In this document: one piece after another, positions 33,280-41,541 of the stretch
How positions within the stretch are numbered: the first letter of the stretch is position 1
Layout of the letters: each line of letters opens with the position of its first letter
NCBI GenBank assembly: GCA_020692355.1
Contig: JAIMKP010000020.1
Coordinates: forward strand, 1 to 54,700
Direction of reading: 5' to 3'
DNA: 54,700 nucleotides
Source: Desulfosporosinus sp.
GTDB taxonomy: Bacteria; Bacillota; Desulfitobacteriia; Desulfitobacteriales; Desulfitobacteriaceae
Notes under the pieces: generated by a model
What the model was told of the DNA's origin: nothing
Seen by the model: the letters and a program-made list of their open reading frames with translations, nothing else
Databases searched by the model: none
Program-made: the position numbers and the translations under genes

Positions 33280-33329
33280 TTGGAAACATAAACACTCTAT
33301 GCTATAATACTAAGTTACAGTGCTATAAT
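33280..33329 (+). promoter_or_regulatory. Two tandem sigma-A-type promoters
   Basis: TTGGAA (33280-33285), a 17-bp spacer and TATAAT (33303-33308) form the first promoter. A second TATAAT lies at 33324-33329. Both are preceded by TGC (extended -10) and stand exactly 21 bp apart. They precede the radical-SAM gene by 27-48 nt. Confidence 0.7.
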
Positions 33330-33356
33330 GTCCAAATGAGGGGGCCTTTCTGATTT

Positions 33357-35210
33357 ATGAGCAATACAACGACCCGTATCCGGGAACAGGTGGAACGTTT
33401 TCTGCCGAAAGTATTGAAGCCAAGCAGATACCTGGGTGCGGAGTGGAATTCGATCCATAAAGACTGGGATGAGACGGATGTCCATATGGTATTTGCCTTT
33501 CCAGATGTGTACGAAGTGGGGATGTCGCATTTAGGGACGCGGATCCTTTATCATTTAGTCAATTCTTTTCCTTGGTTTGCCTGTGAACGGGTTTTTGCCC
33601 CGTGGGTGGACATGGAAGAGAAGATGCGTGCACGGGGCATTCCACTATATGCCTTAGAGTCTTTCCGCCCGATCAGGGATTTCGATGTCCTGGGTTTTAC
33701 GTTACAGTATGAGATGAGCTTTTCCAACATCTTAAATATGCTGGATTTGGCAGGGATCCCGCTACGCACGAGTGAGCGGGGCCAAGAGGATCCTTGGGTG
33801 ATTGTGGGCGGGCCATGTGCCTATAATCCGGAGCCATTAGCTCCATTTATTGATTTTGCGCTGTTGGGTGAGAGTGAGGAACAGCTGCCGGAGGTACTTA
33901 ACCTCGTGGCCGAGCAGAAGAAAAACCCGGTCTCGCGGCGGGAGTTTCTGCTCAAGGTGGCGCAGGTACAGGGGGTTTATGTTCCGGAATTCTACCAGGT
34001 GGATTATCAAGAGGATGGACGGATTGCCGGGATCATAGCAGAGCCCGGTGTACCCAAGGTGGTTGAAAAAGCGATTGTGAAAGACCTGGATGCGGCCTTT
34101 TTTCCGACCAACCCCATCGTACCCTATATGGAGATCGTGCATGACCGCATGATGTTGGAAGTGATGCGTGGCTGCTCTCGGGGCTGCCGGTTTTGCCAGG
34201 CCGGGATGATTTACCGCCCGGTGCGGGAGCGTTCACCCGAGACCCTCTTGCGCCAGACCGAAGAACTGGTTCGTTCGACAGGGTATGAGGAGATATCGCT
34301 GACCTCTCTTTCTTCCGGAGATTATTCCTGCATTCAACCGGTTGTCCAGGAGATTATCGCAAAATACAGCCCGGAGCGGGTCGGGGTTTCTCTCCCGTCT
34401 CTAAGAATCGATTCTTTTGATGTTAAGCTGGCTCAGGAAGTGCAGAAAGTGCGCAAATCGGGGCTCACTTTTGCTCCAGAGGCAGGAACACAGCGTTTGC
34501 GTGATGTGATTAATAAAGGCGTGACAGAAGAGAACCTCATGGAGGCGACAGAAGCAGCATTCAAGGCGGGTTGGTCGAGTATCAAACTCTATTTCATGAT
34601 TGGGTTGCCGACGGAGACCCAGGAGGATTTGGATGGTATAGCCCATTTAGCAAAGAACGTGGCTAATCTGGGGAATAAGCTGGGCAGGCGCAATGTCAAT
34701 GTCACGGTGTCCACCAGTTCGTTCGTGCCGAAGAGCCATACCCCGTTTCAATGGGAGCCGCAGGAACGCCAAGCTTCCCTGGAGGCCAAGCAGAAATACC
34801 TGAAAGAAAAACTGCGAGATCGGCGGATTAAGTATAATTATCATGATGCTTCAACCAGTTTCCTGGAGGCGGTGTTTGCCAAAGGGGATCGGCGTTTGGC
34901 GGATGTGCTGGAACACGCTTTCCGGGCCGGTTGCCGTTTCGACGGCTGGTCAGAGCATTTTCGCTATGATGTGTGGATGGAAAGCTTCAGGGAATTGGGA
35001 ATCGACCCCAGTTTTTATGCGCATCGAGCGCTGGATTACGATGATGTCCTTGCCTGGGATCATCTGGAGAGCGGGGTTAAGAAGCGGTTTTTGATGCAGG
35101 AACATTTTCAGGCCTTACAAGAAGCGAGGACGTTGGATTGTCGGCTTACTGACTGCACAGGGTGCGGGGTGTGCCCAGACCGAGGGGTGCAGATCGATTT
35201 GAAAGGGTGA
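33357..35210 (+). CDS. TIGR03960-family radical SAM protein
   Basis: This 617-aa protein has an N-terminal B12-binding-like region (about residues 30-190) and a radical SAM core with the CxxxCxxC motif in CSRGCRFCQAG (about residue 273). A C-terminal cysteine-rich segment (CRLTDCTGCGVCPDRG) also occurs. The family is almost always adjacent to a DUF2344 gene and rng/rplU in Firmicutes, as here, suggesting a conserved RNA or ribosome-linked reaction that has not been defined. The downstream gene starts 5 nt after the stop. Confidence 0.88.
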   Translation: MSNTTTRIREQVERFLPKVLKPSRYLGAEWNSIHKDWDETDVHMVFAFPDVYEVGMSHLGTRILYHLVNSFPWFACERVFAPWVDMEEKMRARGIPLYALESFRPIRDFDVLGFTLQYEMSFSNILNMLDLAGIPLRTSERGQEDPWVIVGGPCAYNPEPLAPFIDFALLGESEEQLPEVLNLVAEQKKNPVSRREFLLKVAQVQGVYVPEFYQVDYQEDGRIAGIIAEPGVPKVVEKAIVKDLDAAFFPTNPIVPYMEIVHDRMMLEVMRGCSRGCRFCQAGMIYRPVRERSPETLLRQTEELVRSTGYEEISLTSLSSGDYSCIQPVVQEIIAKYSPERVGVSLPSLRIDSFDVKLAQEVQKVRKSGLTFAPEAGTQRLRDVINKGVTEENLMEATEAAFKAGWSSIKLYFMIGLPTETQEDLDGIAHLAKNVANLGNKLGRRNVNVTVSTSSFVPKSHTPFQWEPQERQASLEAKQKYLKEKLRDRRIKYNYHDASTSFLEAVFAKGDRRLADVLEHAFRAGCRFDGWSEHFRYDVWMESFRELGIDPSFYAHRALDYDDVLAWDHLESGVKKRFLMQEHFQALQEARTLDCRLTDCTGCGVCPDRGVQIDLKG

Positions 35211-35215
35211 GTGAC

Positions 35216-35941
35216 ATGCTTTTGCGGATTGCCTACTCCAAGCTGGAAACAGCCAAATACATTGCCCATCTGGATTTAACCCGTGTTTTCGAGCGGGCCA
35301 TGCGGCGGGCGAAAATCCCAATGGCTTATTCCGAAGGATTTAATCCGCATCCCAAGATCGCTTTTGGATCCGCCTTGGCGGTCGCTGTGGAAGGGGAGCG
35401 GGAGTACGTTGACGTGGAATTGCGGCAGGACATGGATATTCGGGAGGTACTGGGGAGGCTTCAAGAACAGCTTCCCTCAGGTATCCGTCTCTTGGAAGGA
35501 CGCGTTGTGCAGACCGGAAGCAAGGCTTTAATGGCGGTGCTTAATGCCGCGAGTTATCTCATCCGCGTACCCATGGCCCTCCCGATCGGGCCGGAACGTT
35601 TGGCCGAAGGGATGGACGCTTGGCTTAAACGGGAGCACATTCCCTTTGCCCGTTACAGCAAAAAGGGGCGTACCGACAAAGATATCCGGCCTTGGGTGAA
35701 ACGTTTGACTGGAAGCGTGGAGGGAGATGCTGTCATCGTCGAGCTGGAGGTTGAGGTAGGCAACTCTGGCAGTGTACGCCCGGAAGAAGTGCTCGCCAGC
35801 CTCAGGGATTTGGAGAATCTCCCCTTTGATCTCGATGCTCTGCAGATTAAACGGACCGGGATCTATGTCCATTATGAGGGGCAGCATTACTCCCCCCTGG
35901 ATCCGGACCATAAGCGCGGATTTAGATCCGAGGCCCGTTAA
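35216..35941 (+). CDS. DUF2344 (TIGR03936) radical-SAM-associated protein
   Basis: This 241-aa protein begins LLRIAYSKLETAKYIAHLDL, the recognisable start of the DUF2344 family, and contains YSEGFNPHPKIAFGSAL near residue 38. Function is unknown; in some species it is fused to the radical SAM protein encoded just upstream, so the two probably act together. GGGTGAGTGAC precedes the ATG at 35216; the open frame extends to 35162 but would overlap the upstream gene with no benefit. Confidence 0.87.
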   Translation: MLLRIAYSKLETAKYIAHLDLTRVFERAMRRAKIPMAYSEGFNPHPKIAFGSALAVAVEGEREYVDVELRQDMDIREVLGRLQEQLPSGIRLLEGRVVQTGSKALMAVLNAASYLIRVPMALPIGPERLAEGMDAWLKREHIPFARYSKKGRTDKDIRPWVKRLTGSVEGDAVIVELEVEVGNSGSVRPEEVLASLRDLENLPFDLDALQIKRTGIYVHYEGQHYSPLDPDHKRGFRSEAR

Positions 35942-35966
35942 AAGACCAATGCCGGGGATCAATCAT

Positions 35967-35994
35967 CGGAGTTCGAATATCGAACATCGAACAG
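35967..35994. repeat. Short heptanucleotide repeat array
   Basis: Four 7-nt units occur: CGGAGTT, CGAATAT, CGAACAT, CGAACAG. They lie immediately before the rng ribosome site. Confidence 0.65.
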
Positions 35995-36012
35995 CGCACT
36001 GGGGGTTTCGAG

Positions 36013-37263
36013 TTGAAAGAGATTATTCTGAAAGGACTTGCCTCCAACCTGAGGGCGGCCCTGCTTGAGGACGGGGAACTCGTGGAAGTCTTCGAAGGAG
36101 ATGGGGTTCAGGCGGGGCTCGTGGGGAACATCTATCGGGGCCGGGTCGAGAATGTTTTGCCAGGGATGCAGGCCGCTTTTGTGGACATCGGACTGGAACG
36201 CAACGCGTTCCTTTATGTGGGGGATGCGGTGCCACCCCGTACCCTTGAGGAAGAGGAACGCCAGGCTGCCCCGGAGAGCATCCGGGTAGAGAATGTTCTT
36301 AAATCACGGCAGGAACTTCTGGTTCAAATCATCAAAGAGCCGGTAGGAAACAAAGGAGCACGGATAACGACAAACCTTACCGTGGCCGGTCGCCATGTCG
36401 TCTTGGTCCCGAACGTGGATCATGTCGGCGTTTCCCGTAAAATTGTGGAGGGAGCTGAGCGCGAGCGGCTCCGTCAGCTGGCAAATGTTATCCGCCCCAA
36501 AGGGGTCGGCCTAATTGTCCGTACCTTGGCTGCAGGGACCCGTGCCGAGGAGATGCGGGAAGATGTTGAAGAATTGATGGAACTTTGGGCGGATATTCAG
36601 GAAAAGGTGTCTCATGTGGCTGTACCGGGGATTGTCCACCAGGAAGTGGACCTCATCGCCCGCTTGGTACGCGATCTCATGGACCCTGATATAGCCCGGC
36701 TGACGGCAGATGATGCAGATGTTGCAGCAACTTTGAGGGGTGCTCTGCAAAATATTGGCCACCCGGCAGTAAACCAAGTATTCGTGGACATGCGGGGAGA
36801 CTTATTTGAGCGTTTTGGCGTGGATGACGAAATCCGCAAAGCTTTGCGCCCGAAGGTTTGGCTCAAAAGCGGCGGTTACTTGGTGGTGAACCGGACGGAG
36901 GCCTTGGTGGCTATTGATGTGAATACGGGGAAATACATTGGTAAATCTTCTCTTCAGGAAACGGTTCTCCATACGAATTTGGAGGCAGCCCGCGAGATCG
37001 CTCGTCAACTGAGGCTGCGCAACCTGGGTGGCATTATTATAGTGGATTTTATCGATATGTTTTCCGCAACGGACAAGGAACAGGTGTTAAAAACCCTCTC
37101 TGATGCCTGTGCGGGTGATCGGCTGAAGTGTGAGGTTTTAGGTCTGACTCAGCTGGGGTTGATTGAGATGACCCGGAAGAAATCAGGCCAGGCTTTGGCG
37201 GCACGCTACACTCGGCCTTGCTCGGCTTGTGATGGCACAGGGTATTTGACAAATCAATTCTAA
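36013..37263 (+). CDS. rng: Rne/Rng-family endoribonuclease (RNase G type), short form
   Basis: This 416-aa RNase E/G-type enzyme processes or degrades RNA. An S1 domain (GNIYRGRVENVLPGMQAAFVD near residue 37) precedes the catalytic DNase-I-like domain with metal-binding Asp in AIDVNTGKYIG (about 304) and VDFIDM (about 346). The zinc-link cysteines CSACDGTG (about 403-410) are followed by only six residues, so the small C-terminal domain found in longer RNase G proteins is missing. The TTG at 36013 follows a GGGGG site. Confidence 0.9.
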   Translation: MKEIILKGLASNLRAALLEDGELVEVFEGDGVQAGLVGNIYRGRVENVLPGMQAAFVDIGLERNAFLYVGDAVPPRTLEEEERQAAPESIRVENVLKSRQELLVQIIKEPVGNKGARITTNLTVAGRHVVLVPNVDHVGVSRKIVEGAERERLRQLANVIRPKGVGLIVRTLAAGTRAEEMREDVEELMELWADIQEKVSHVAVPGIVHQEVDLIARLVRDLMDPDIARLTADDADVAATLRGALQNIGHPAVNQVFVDMRGDLFERFGVDDEIRKALRPKVWLKSGGYLVVNRTEALVAIDVNTGKYIGKSSLQETVLHTNLEAAREIARQLRLRNLGGIIIVDFIDMFSATDKEQVLKTLSDACAGDRLKCEVLGLTQLGLIEMTRKKSGQALAARYTRPCSACDGTGYLTNQF

Positions 37264-37440
37264 GGATGTTAAAATAATGCAATGTGGTGGTTTCTCTGCC
37301 GCAACCGCACGAACCAGGTCAGCAATAATCATTTCTTTGCGATTCATTGATATGGATGATTTTATTAATTCATTGATGTTGATTCACTGTAAGAAGAGAT
37401 TAACCTGAAGAGGCGAGTCTAGGATAGAGGAGGTGTAAAT
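37264..37440 (+). other. Leader region upstream of rplU
   Basis: This 177-nt region holds no ORF. L21 operons of Firmicutes often carry a structured autoregulatory leader (Rfam L21_leader); a segment around 37285-37330 could be one, but I could not confirm a stem pattern by eye. The downstream part is AT-rich and ends in the AGGAGGTG ribosome site of rplU. Confidence 0.3.
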
Positions 37441-37752
37441 ATGTACGCTGTGATTGAGACCGGTGGCAAACAATTCCGGATTAAACAAGGTGATGTCATC
37501 TCTGTCGAAAAATTAAACGCGAATGTCGGGGATACCGTGGCCATCGACAAGGTTCTCCTCGTGGAGAAAGATGGCGTGGTTAAGGTCGGAACCCCTGTTG
37601 TCGAGGGAGCGAAGGCTATGTTGAAAGTGATGGAGCATGGCAAAGGGGAGAAGATTATTGTCTTCAAATACAAGTCCAAGAAAAACTACCGTCGTAAGCA
37701 AGGGCATCGCCAGCCTTATACAAAGGTCCTCGTCGAGGCCCTCGAAGCCTAA
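37441..37752 (+). CDS. rplU: Ribosomal protein L21
   Basis: This 103-aa ribosomal protein starts [14 protein letters not shown] and ends with the [13 protein letters not shown] motif of bL21. It binds 23S rRNA in the large subunit. It is followed directly by prp and rpmA, the standard order. Confidence 0.97.
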   Translation: MYAVIETGGKQFRIKQGDVISVEKLNANVGDTVAIDKVLLVEKDGVVKVGTPVVEGAKAMLKVMEHGKGEKIIVFKYKSKKNYRRKQGHRQPYTKVLVEALEA

Positions 37753-37774
37753 AGGCAAGAAAACTGCGAACGGG

Positions 37775-38113
37775 GTGCGGTTTGCTTATTGGCTTGATGA
37801 AACGGAGCGGATCCGGGGCTTTGAGCTTTCTGGGCATGCCGGTTTTGGCGAAGACGGACAGGATATTGTCTGCGCGGGGGTGTCAGCTTTAAGTATTGCA
37901 GCGGCCAATGGGTTGGAGTATTTTTTGAATGTCCCCCCGATGGCTAAGGATGACGAAGGCTTTCTCACTTGTCGTATTGAATTGGCAAGCCTTGAGGAAC
38001 TGGATAACGCCCAGTGGATTCTGAGGACGTTGTTATTAGGGGTTGAATCCATTCAAGACGCTTATGGTAAGAAATATGTAATGATTGAACAGAGGAGGTG
38101 GACTCCATGTTGA
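37775..38113 (+). CDS. prp: Prp, ribosomal-processing cysteine protease
   Basis: This 112-aa protease removes the N-terminal extension of L27. The catalytic dyad is visible as His in ELSGHAGFG (about residue 21) and Cys in [12 protein letters not shown] (about residue 33). The only sensible start is GTG at 37775, since the preceding codons back to the L21 stop contain no start and an ATG at 37637 lies deep inside rplU. It overlaps the L27 gene by 7 nt. A weak ribosome site suggests translational coupling from rplU. Confidence 0.9.
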   Translation: MRFAYWLDETERIRGFELSGHAGFGEDGQDIVCAGVSALSIAAANGLEYFLNVPPMAKDDEGFLTCRIELASLEELDNAQWILRTLLLGVESIQDAYGKKYVMIEQRRWTPC

Positions 38114-38406
38114 AGATGAACTTACAGCTTTTCGCTCATAAAAAAGGAGTGGGAAGCTCTCGGAATGGTCGGGATAGCAACGCCCAACGCCTTGGTGTTA
38201 AACGGGGCGATGGTCAGTTTGTTCTAGCCGGCAACATCATCGTACGCCAGCGCGGGACGAAGTTCCATCCTGGCAAAAACTGCGGCCTGGGTAAGGATGA
38301 TACTTTGTTTGCGCTGGTTGACGGCTATGTCAAGTTCGAGCGCAAAGACCGCAATCGCAAAAAGGTTAGCATCTACAACGAGCGCCCGGTTGCTCAAGCT
38401 CAATAA
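38107..38406 (+). CDS. rpmA: Ribosomal protein L27 with cleavable N-terminal extension
   Basis: This 99-aa precursor begins [18 protein letters not shown]. The first nine residues are the Firmicute-type extension removed by Prp before Ala10 so that L27 can reach the peptidyl-transferase centre. AGGAGGTGG precedes the ATG at 38107, which overlaps the end of prp. A strong terminator at 38421-38446 closes the rplU-prp-rpmA operon. Confidence 0.96.
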   Translation: MLKMNLQLFAHKKGVGSSRNGRDSNAQRLGVKRGDGQFVLAGNIIVRQRGTKFHPGKNCGLGKDDTLFALVDGYVKFERKDRNRKKVSIYNERPVAQAQ

Positions 38407-38420
38407 TCAGACTTCATCGA

Positions 38421-38446
38421 ACCCTCGGGACATCCCGAGGGTTTTT
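38421..38446 (+). terminator. Terminator after rpmA
   Basis: ACCCTCGGGA (38421-38430) pairs with TCCCGAGGGT (38433-38442), followed by TTTT. Confidence 0.92.
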
Positions 38447-38516
38447 GGTTCGAAGGCTTTCCTTCGAAAAAGAGGTTAAGATCGTGCGGAAATTGAAAGT
38501 GAACAGGTGATAGTAT

Positions 38517-39053
38517 ATGGATAAAGAATCCACCCCTGGGTTGGCCGAGCGGCTTCTCACTGAGCAGCTGAACTGGTACAGTATTCAGCGCCATGATTTT
38601 CTGAACCATTGGCAGGTGATCCTGGGATATTTGCAGTTGAAGCAGGTGGATAAGGCCTCGAATTATATGAAAGAGGCGTTGAATCTGGAAGCCGAACAGC
38701 AGGCAGGCCAGATTGCGGATCCCTTGGTGGCGGCTGTGGTACTGGGTCTCATTCATCGCCTGCGCTTGGAAGGGTTTGTGGCGAAGCTAATGATTCCCGA
38801 GCGGTTTAAGGTTCCGGAGTTTTGGCAGACCTTTACGGTAAAAAAGTATGCTGAAGTGCTCTACGGGTACACTACAGAGTGTCTGAAACTCAGTCATGCC
38901 AATGCCAATCTCAAGCGTGAGGCTGGCCTGATTCAGGCCCTTATCGATTTTGAAGATGAGTTCGGCGAAAGTTTTGTCTTCAGCCTCTATCAGGAACAGG
39001 CGGGAGCGGCTGAGGAAGTGTGCTTAGGTGAGCGTACGTTTAGTTTTGATTAA
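38517..39053 (+). CDS. Spo0B-like histidine phosphotransferase domain protein
   Basis: This 178-aa protein carries the Spo0B/SpoOB_a helical-hairpin motif with the phospho-accepting His in QRHDFLNHWQVILGYLQL (about residues 24-41). In Bacillus, spo0B lies in the same place between rpmA and obg and relays phosphate to Spo0A. The remainder lacks a clear ATPase N-box set, as in Spo0B. Clostridia mostly phosphorylate Spo0A directly, so its partner here is uncertain. Obg follows after 30 nt. Confidence 0.8.
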   Translation: MDKESTPGLAERLLTEQLNWYSIQRHDFLNHWQVILGYLQLKQVDKASNYMKEALNLEAEQQAGQIADPLVAAVVLGLIHRLRLEGFVAKLMIPERFKVPEFWQTFTVKKYAEVLYGYTTECLKLSHANANLKREAGLIQALIDFEDEFGESFVFSLYQEQAGAAEEVCLGERTFSFD

Positions 39054-39083
39054 AACGTTGAATGGTAAGTAAGGAGTAGGCTC

Positions 39084-40361
39084 ATGTTTTACGATCAAGC
39101 CAAAATTTATGTCAAAGGCGGAGATGGCGGGGCGGGGGCCGTAGCCTTCCGCCGGGAAAAATATGTGCCTGAAGGCGGCCCGAGCGGCGGGGATGGCGGA
39201 CGCGGCGGCAGCGTGATCCTGGAAGCGGATGAGGGTTTGAGAACGCTCGTGGATTTCCGCTATAAGCGCCATTACAAAGCACTGCGGGGTGAGCATGGCC
39301 AGGGCAAGAATATGCACGGCAAGGGCGCAGAGGATCTTATCCTTCGGATCCCGGTGGGAACGCTGGTTAAAGACTCGGAGACGGGGGAGATCCTAGCCGA
39401 TTTGGTGGAGCACGGGCAACGCGCCGTTGTGGCCCCGGGTGGCCGGGGCGGTCGGGGAAATGCCCGCTTTTTGAGCAACACGAACAAGGCCCCGACCTTA
39501 GCGGAAAACGGAGAGCCGGGCAAGGAACGCTGGCTTCTCTTGGAGTTGAAGCTCCTCGCGGATGTGGGGCTTGTGGGCTTTCCCAATGTCGGTAAATCGA
39601 CGCTTATTTCCAAAGTCTCAGCGGCAAAACCAAAGATAGCGGACTATCATTTTACGACCTTAGTGCCGAACCTGGGGGTTGTGCGGCTGGAAGACGGGGA
39701 AAGCTTTGTGATGGCTGATATCCCAGGTCTTATCGAAGGAGCCCACACGGGAGCAGGCCTGGGACATGAATTTTTGCGCCATACGGAACGAACCCGTTTG
39801 ATTCTCCATGTTTTGGACATCTCCGGATCGGAAGAGCGGGATCCAGTGGAAGATTTTCGCATCATCAAGGAAGAATTGTCTCAATACAGCGCTTACTTGG
39901 CCGAACGCCCGATGCTCATTGCGGCGAACAAGATGGATATGCCGGAGGCGGAAGAGAACCTGGCGAGGCTCCGTGCCGAGCTGGGGGAGGATTATGAAAT
40001 ATTCCCGGTTTCGGCTATGAATGGCGAGGGGCTTTCGCAACTTATTTACCGAATCGCACAGATCCTGCCTGAGCTTCCAGTCCCGGAACTGGTGCTACGC
40101 ACAAAAGCAGAGCACCGGGTCACGAAGGCAAGTCCAGATGAGCGCTTTTCCTTGTCTCGGGATGAAGAGGGGGTTTTCGTCATCAGCGGGGAGGAAGTGG
40201 AACGCCATGTGGCGATGACGCATTTTGAAAGTGATGAGGGGCTCTATCGCTTCCAAACCATCCTGCGCGTAATCGGGGTTGACAAGGCCTTGGTGAAGGC
40301 AGGGATCAAACCCGGTGCTAAAGTCCGAATCGGTCGTTTAGAGTTCGAATGGGAGGATTAG
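39084..40361 (+). CDS. obg: Obg/CgtA GTPase
   Basis: This 425-aa ribosome-associated GTPase has the glycine-rich Obg fold (residues 1-158; GGDGGAGAVAFRREKYVPEG), a GTPase domain with G1 GFPNVGKST (about 166), G3 DIPGLIEGA (about 213) and G4 NKMD (about 283), and the C-terminal OCT domain (about 345-425) seen in Firmicutes. It takes part in 50S assembly and stress signalling. AAGGAGTAGG precedes the ATG. Confidence 0.97.
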   Translation: MFYDQAKIYVKGGDGGAGAVAFRREKYVPEGGPSGGDGGRGGSVILEADEGLRTLVDFRYKRHYKALRGEHGQGKNMHGKGAEDLILRIPVGTLVKDSETGEILADLVEHGQRAVVAPGGRGGRGNARFLSNTNKAPTLAENGEPGKERWLLLELKLLADVGLVGFPNVGKSTLISKVSAAKPKIADYHFTTLVPNLGVVRLEDGESFVMADIPGLIEGAHTGAGLGHEFLRHTERTRLILHVLDISGSEERDPVEDFRIIKEELSQYSAYLAERPMLIAANKMDMPEAEENLARLRAELGEDYEIFPVSAMNGEGLSQLIYRIAQILPELPVPELVLRTKAEHRVTKASPDERFSLSRDEEGVFVISGEEVERHVAMTHFESDEGLYRFQTILRVIGVDKALVKAGIKPGAKVRIGRLEFEWED

Positions 40362-40371
40362 AAAAACGTTC

Positions 40372-41541
40372 ATGAAGAGGTTAGCTTGGGTTTTGGGCAG
40401 TGGGGTGCTGGTTCTGGCGGGATTGGTCCTGTGGTGGTTTTGGGGAAGACCGGCTCAGCCAACGTCAGTGCATGTGGTGACGGTGAAGCCAAGTACGTTG
40501 ACAGAGGCGGTTTATGCCTCGGGGACGATTGTCCCGAAGCTGAGGCAGGAAGTCCGCGCTGCCAGCCCCGGAAAAGTGGCAAAGATCTTAGTGAAAACAG
40601 GTGATACAGTTCTAGCTGGACAGGTGCTTGTGCAGATGGACAGTACCCTTGCCGATGCCCAAGTGGCGCAGGCACAGGTAAGTCTGGATGCGGCTAAGGC
40701 TGGACAAACTCTGGCCCAAAAGAACCTGGCTCAGGCAGAGGATCGCTTTGCCACCCTTAAGGCTAACCCTCCTTCCCAAAACATGGCTATCGCGCAGGCA
40801 CCAGGGGCTGGTATTCCCAGTGCGGATGCGACGCTTCAGCTCGAAGGTTCAGTCGAGCAGTTACAAGGATCGGTACAGCAGGCCGGTTCGGCGGTGAAAC
40901 AGGCCCAGGCAGCCCTCAATATGGCTCAAGCTCAACGGGATCAATTGACTTATAAAGCAGGGTTTGCGGGAACGGTTTTGGAAGTGAATGCCCAGGAAGG
41001 GAACCCGGCTCCCTTGCAAAGCCCGCTCCTGGTGGTTGCGGATTTGAAGTCCCTCTATGTGCAGGCAACTTTAAATGAAGCGGATGCTGGCAAAGTCAAG
41101 AGCGGGCAGAAAGTTTTCGTGAGCAGTAAGTCCTTATCCCTGGATGTCGGGGGTCAGGTGCAGACGGTAGCCCCGGAGGCTGTGGCCCGGCCAAGCCTAC
41201 AAGGAAATGCCGCGCCCACGGTTGACGTCACTTTGTCCTTGGATCAGGTGCCTGAGGCACTTAAACCGGGTTATTCGGTAAATGTCAAAGTCCTGGTTGC
41301 CTCGAAATCGGGGGTTTTGGCCGTTCCCCAGGAGGTTTTGTTTCAAGAAGGGGAACGGAACTTTGTTTACACTGAAGCTGGAGGAAAGATCAGGAAGGCC
41401 GAAGTGAAGACGGGCATTGCCGATGATGTCAACCAGGAAATCACCTCCGGCCTGAAAACCGGGGACCAGGTGGTCTTGAGCCCAACCCGTGAGTTCTATG
41501 CTGGCATGCCGGTTACTGTCATAGGAGGTGAGGGTGGATGA
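40372..41541 (+). CDS. MacA-like membrane-fusion/adaptor protein
   Basis: This 389-aa HlyD/MacA-type adaptor has an N-terminal membrane anchor (about residues 5-24), a lipoyl/biotinyl-like domain, a coiled-coil hairpin rich in Ala-Gln (about 100-195; VQQAGSAVKQAQAALNMAQA) and beta-barrel domains. Such proteins work with MacB-type permeases for export of peptides, lipids or drugs. Its end overlaps the permease by ATGA. A separate ABC ATPase gene, normally between adaptor and permease, is absent. The pair interrupts the usual obg-yhbY order. Confidence 0.87.
   Translation: MKRLAWVLGSGVLVLAGLVLWWFWGRPAQPTSVHVVTVKPSTLTEAVYASGTIVPKLRQEVRAASPGKVAKILVKTGDTVLAGQVLVQMDSTLADAQVAQAQVSLDAAKAGQTLAQKNLAQAEDRFATLKANPPSQNMAIAQAPGAGIPSADATLQLEGSVEQLQGSVQQAGSAVKQAQAALNMAQAQRDQLTYKAGFAGTVLEVNAQEGNPAPLQSPLLVVADLKSLYVQATLNEADAGKVKSGQKVFVSSKSLSLDVGGQVQTVAPEAVARPSLQGNAAPTVDVTLSLDQVPEALKPGYSVNVKVLVASKSGVLAVPQEVLFQEGERNFVYTEAGGKIRKAEVKTGIADDVNQEITSGLKTGDQVVLSPTREFYAGMPVTVIGGEGG

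Noticed and set aside
33034-33356. Insertion sequence in the repeat-rich gap
   Set aside because: No transposase ORF and no terminal inverted repeats; only duplicated hairpin elements.
37637-37774. Upstream extension of the Prp frame into rplU
   Set aside because: It would replace a conserved L21 end in another frame and shows no Prp similarity; GTG 37775 is the natural start.
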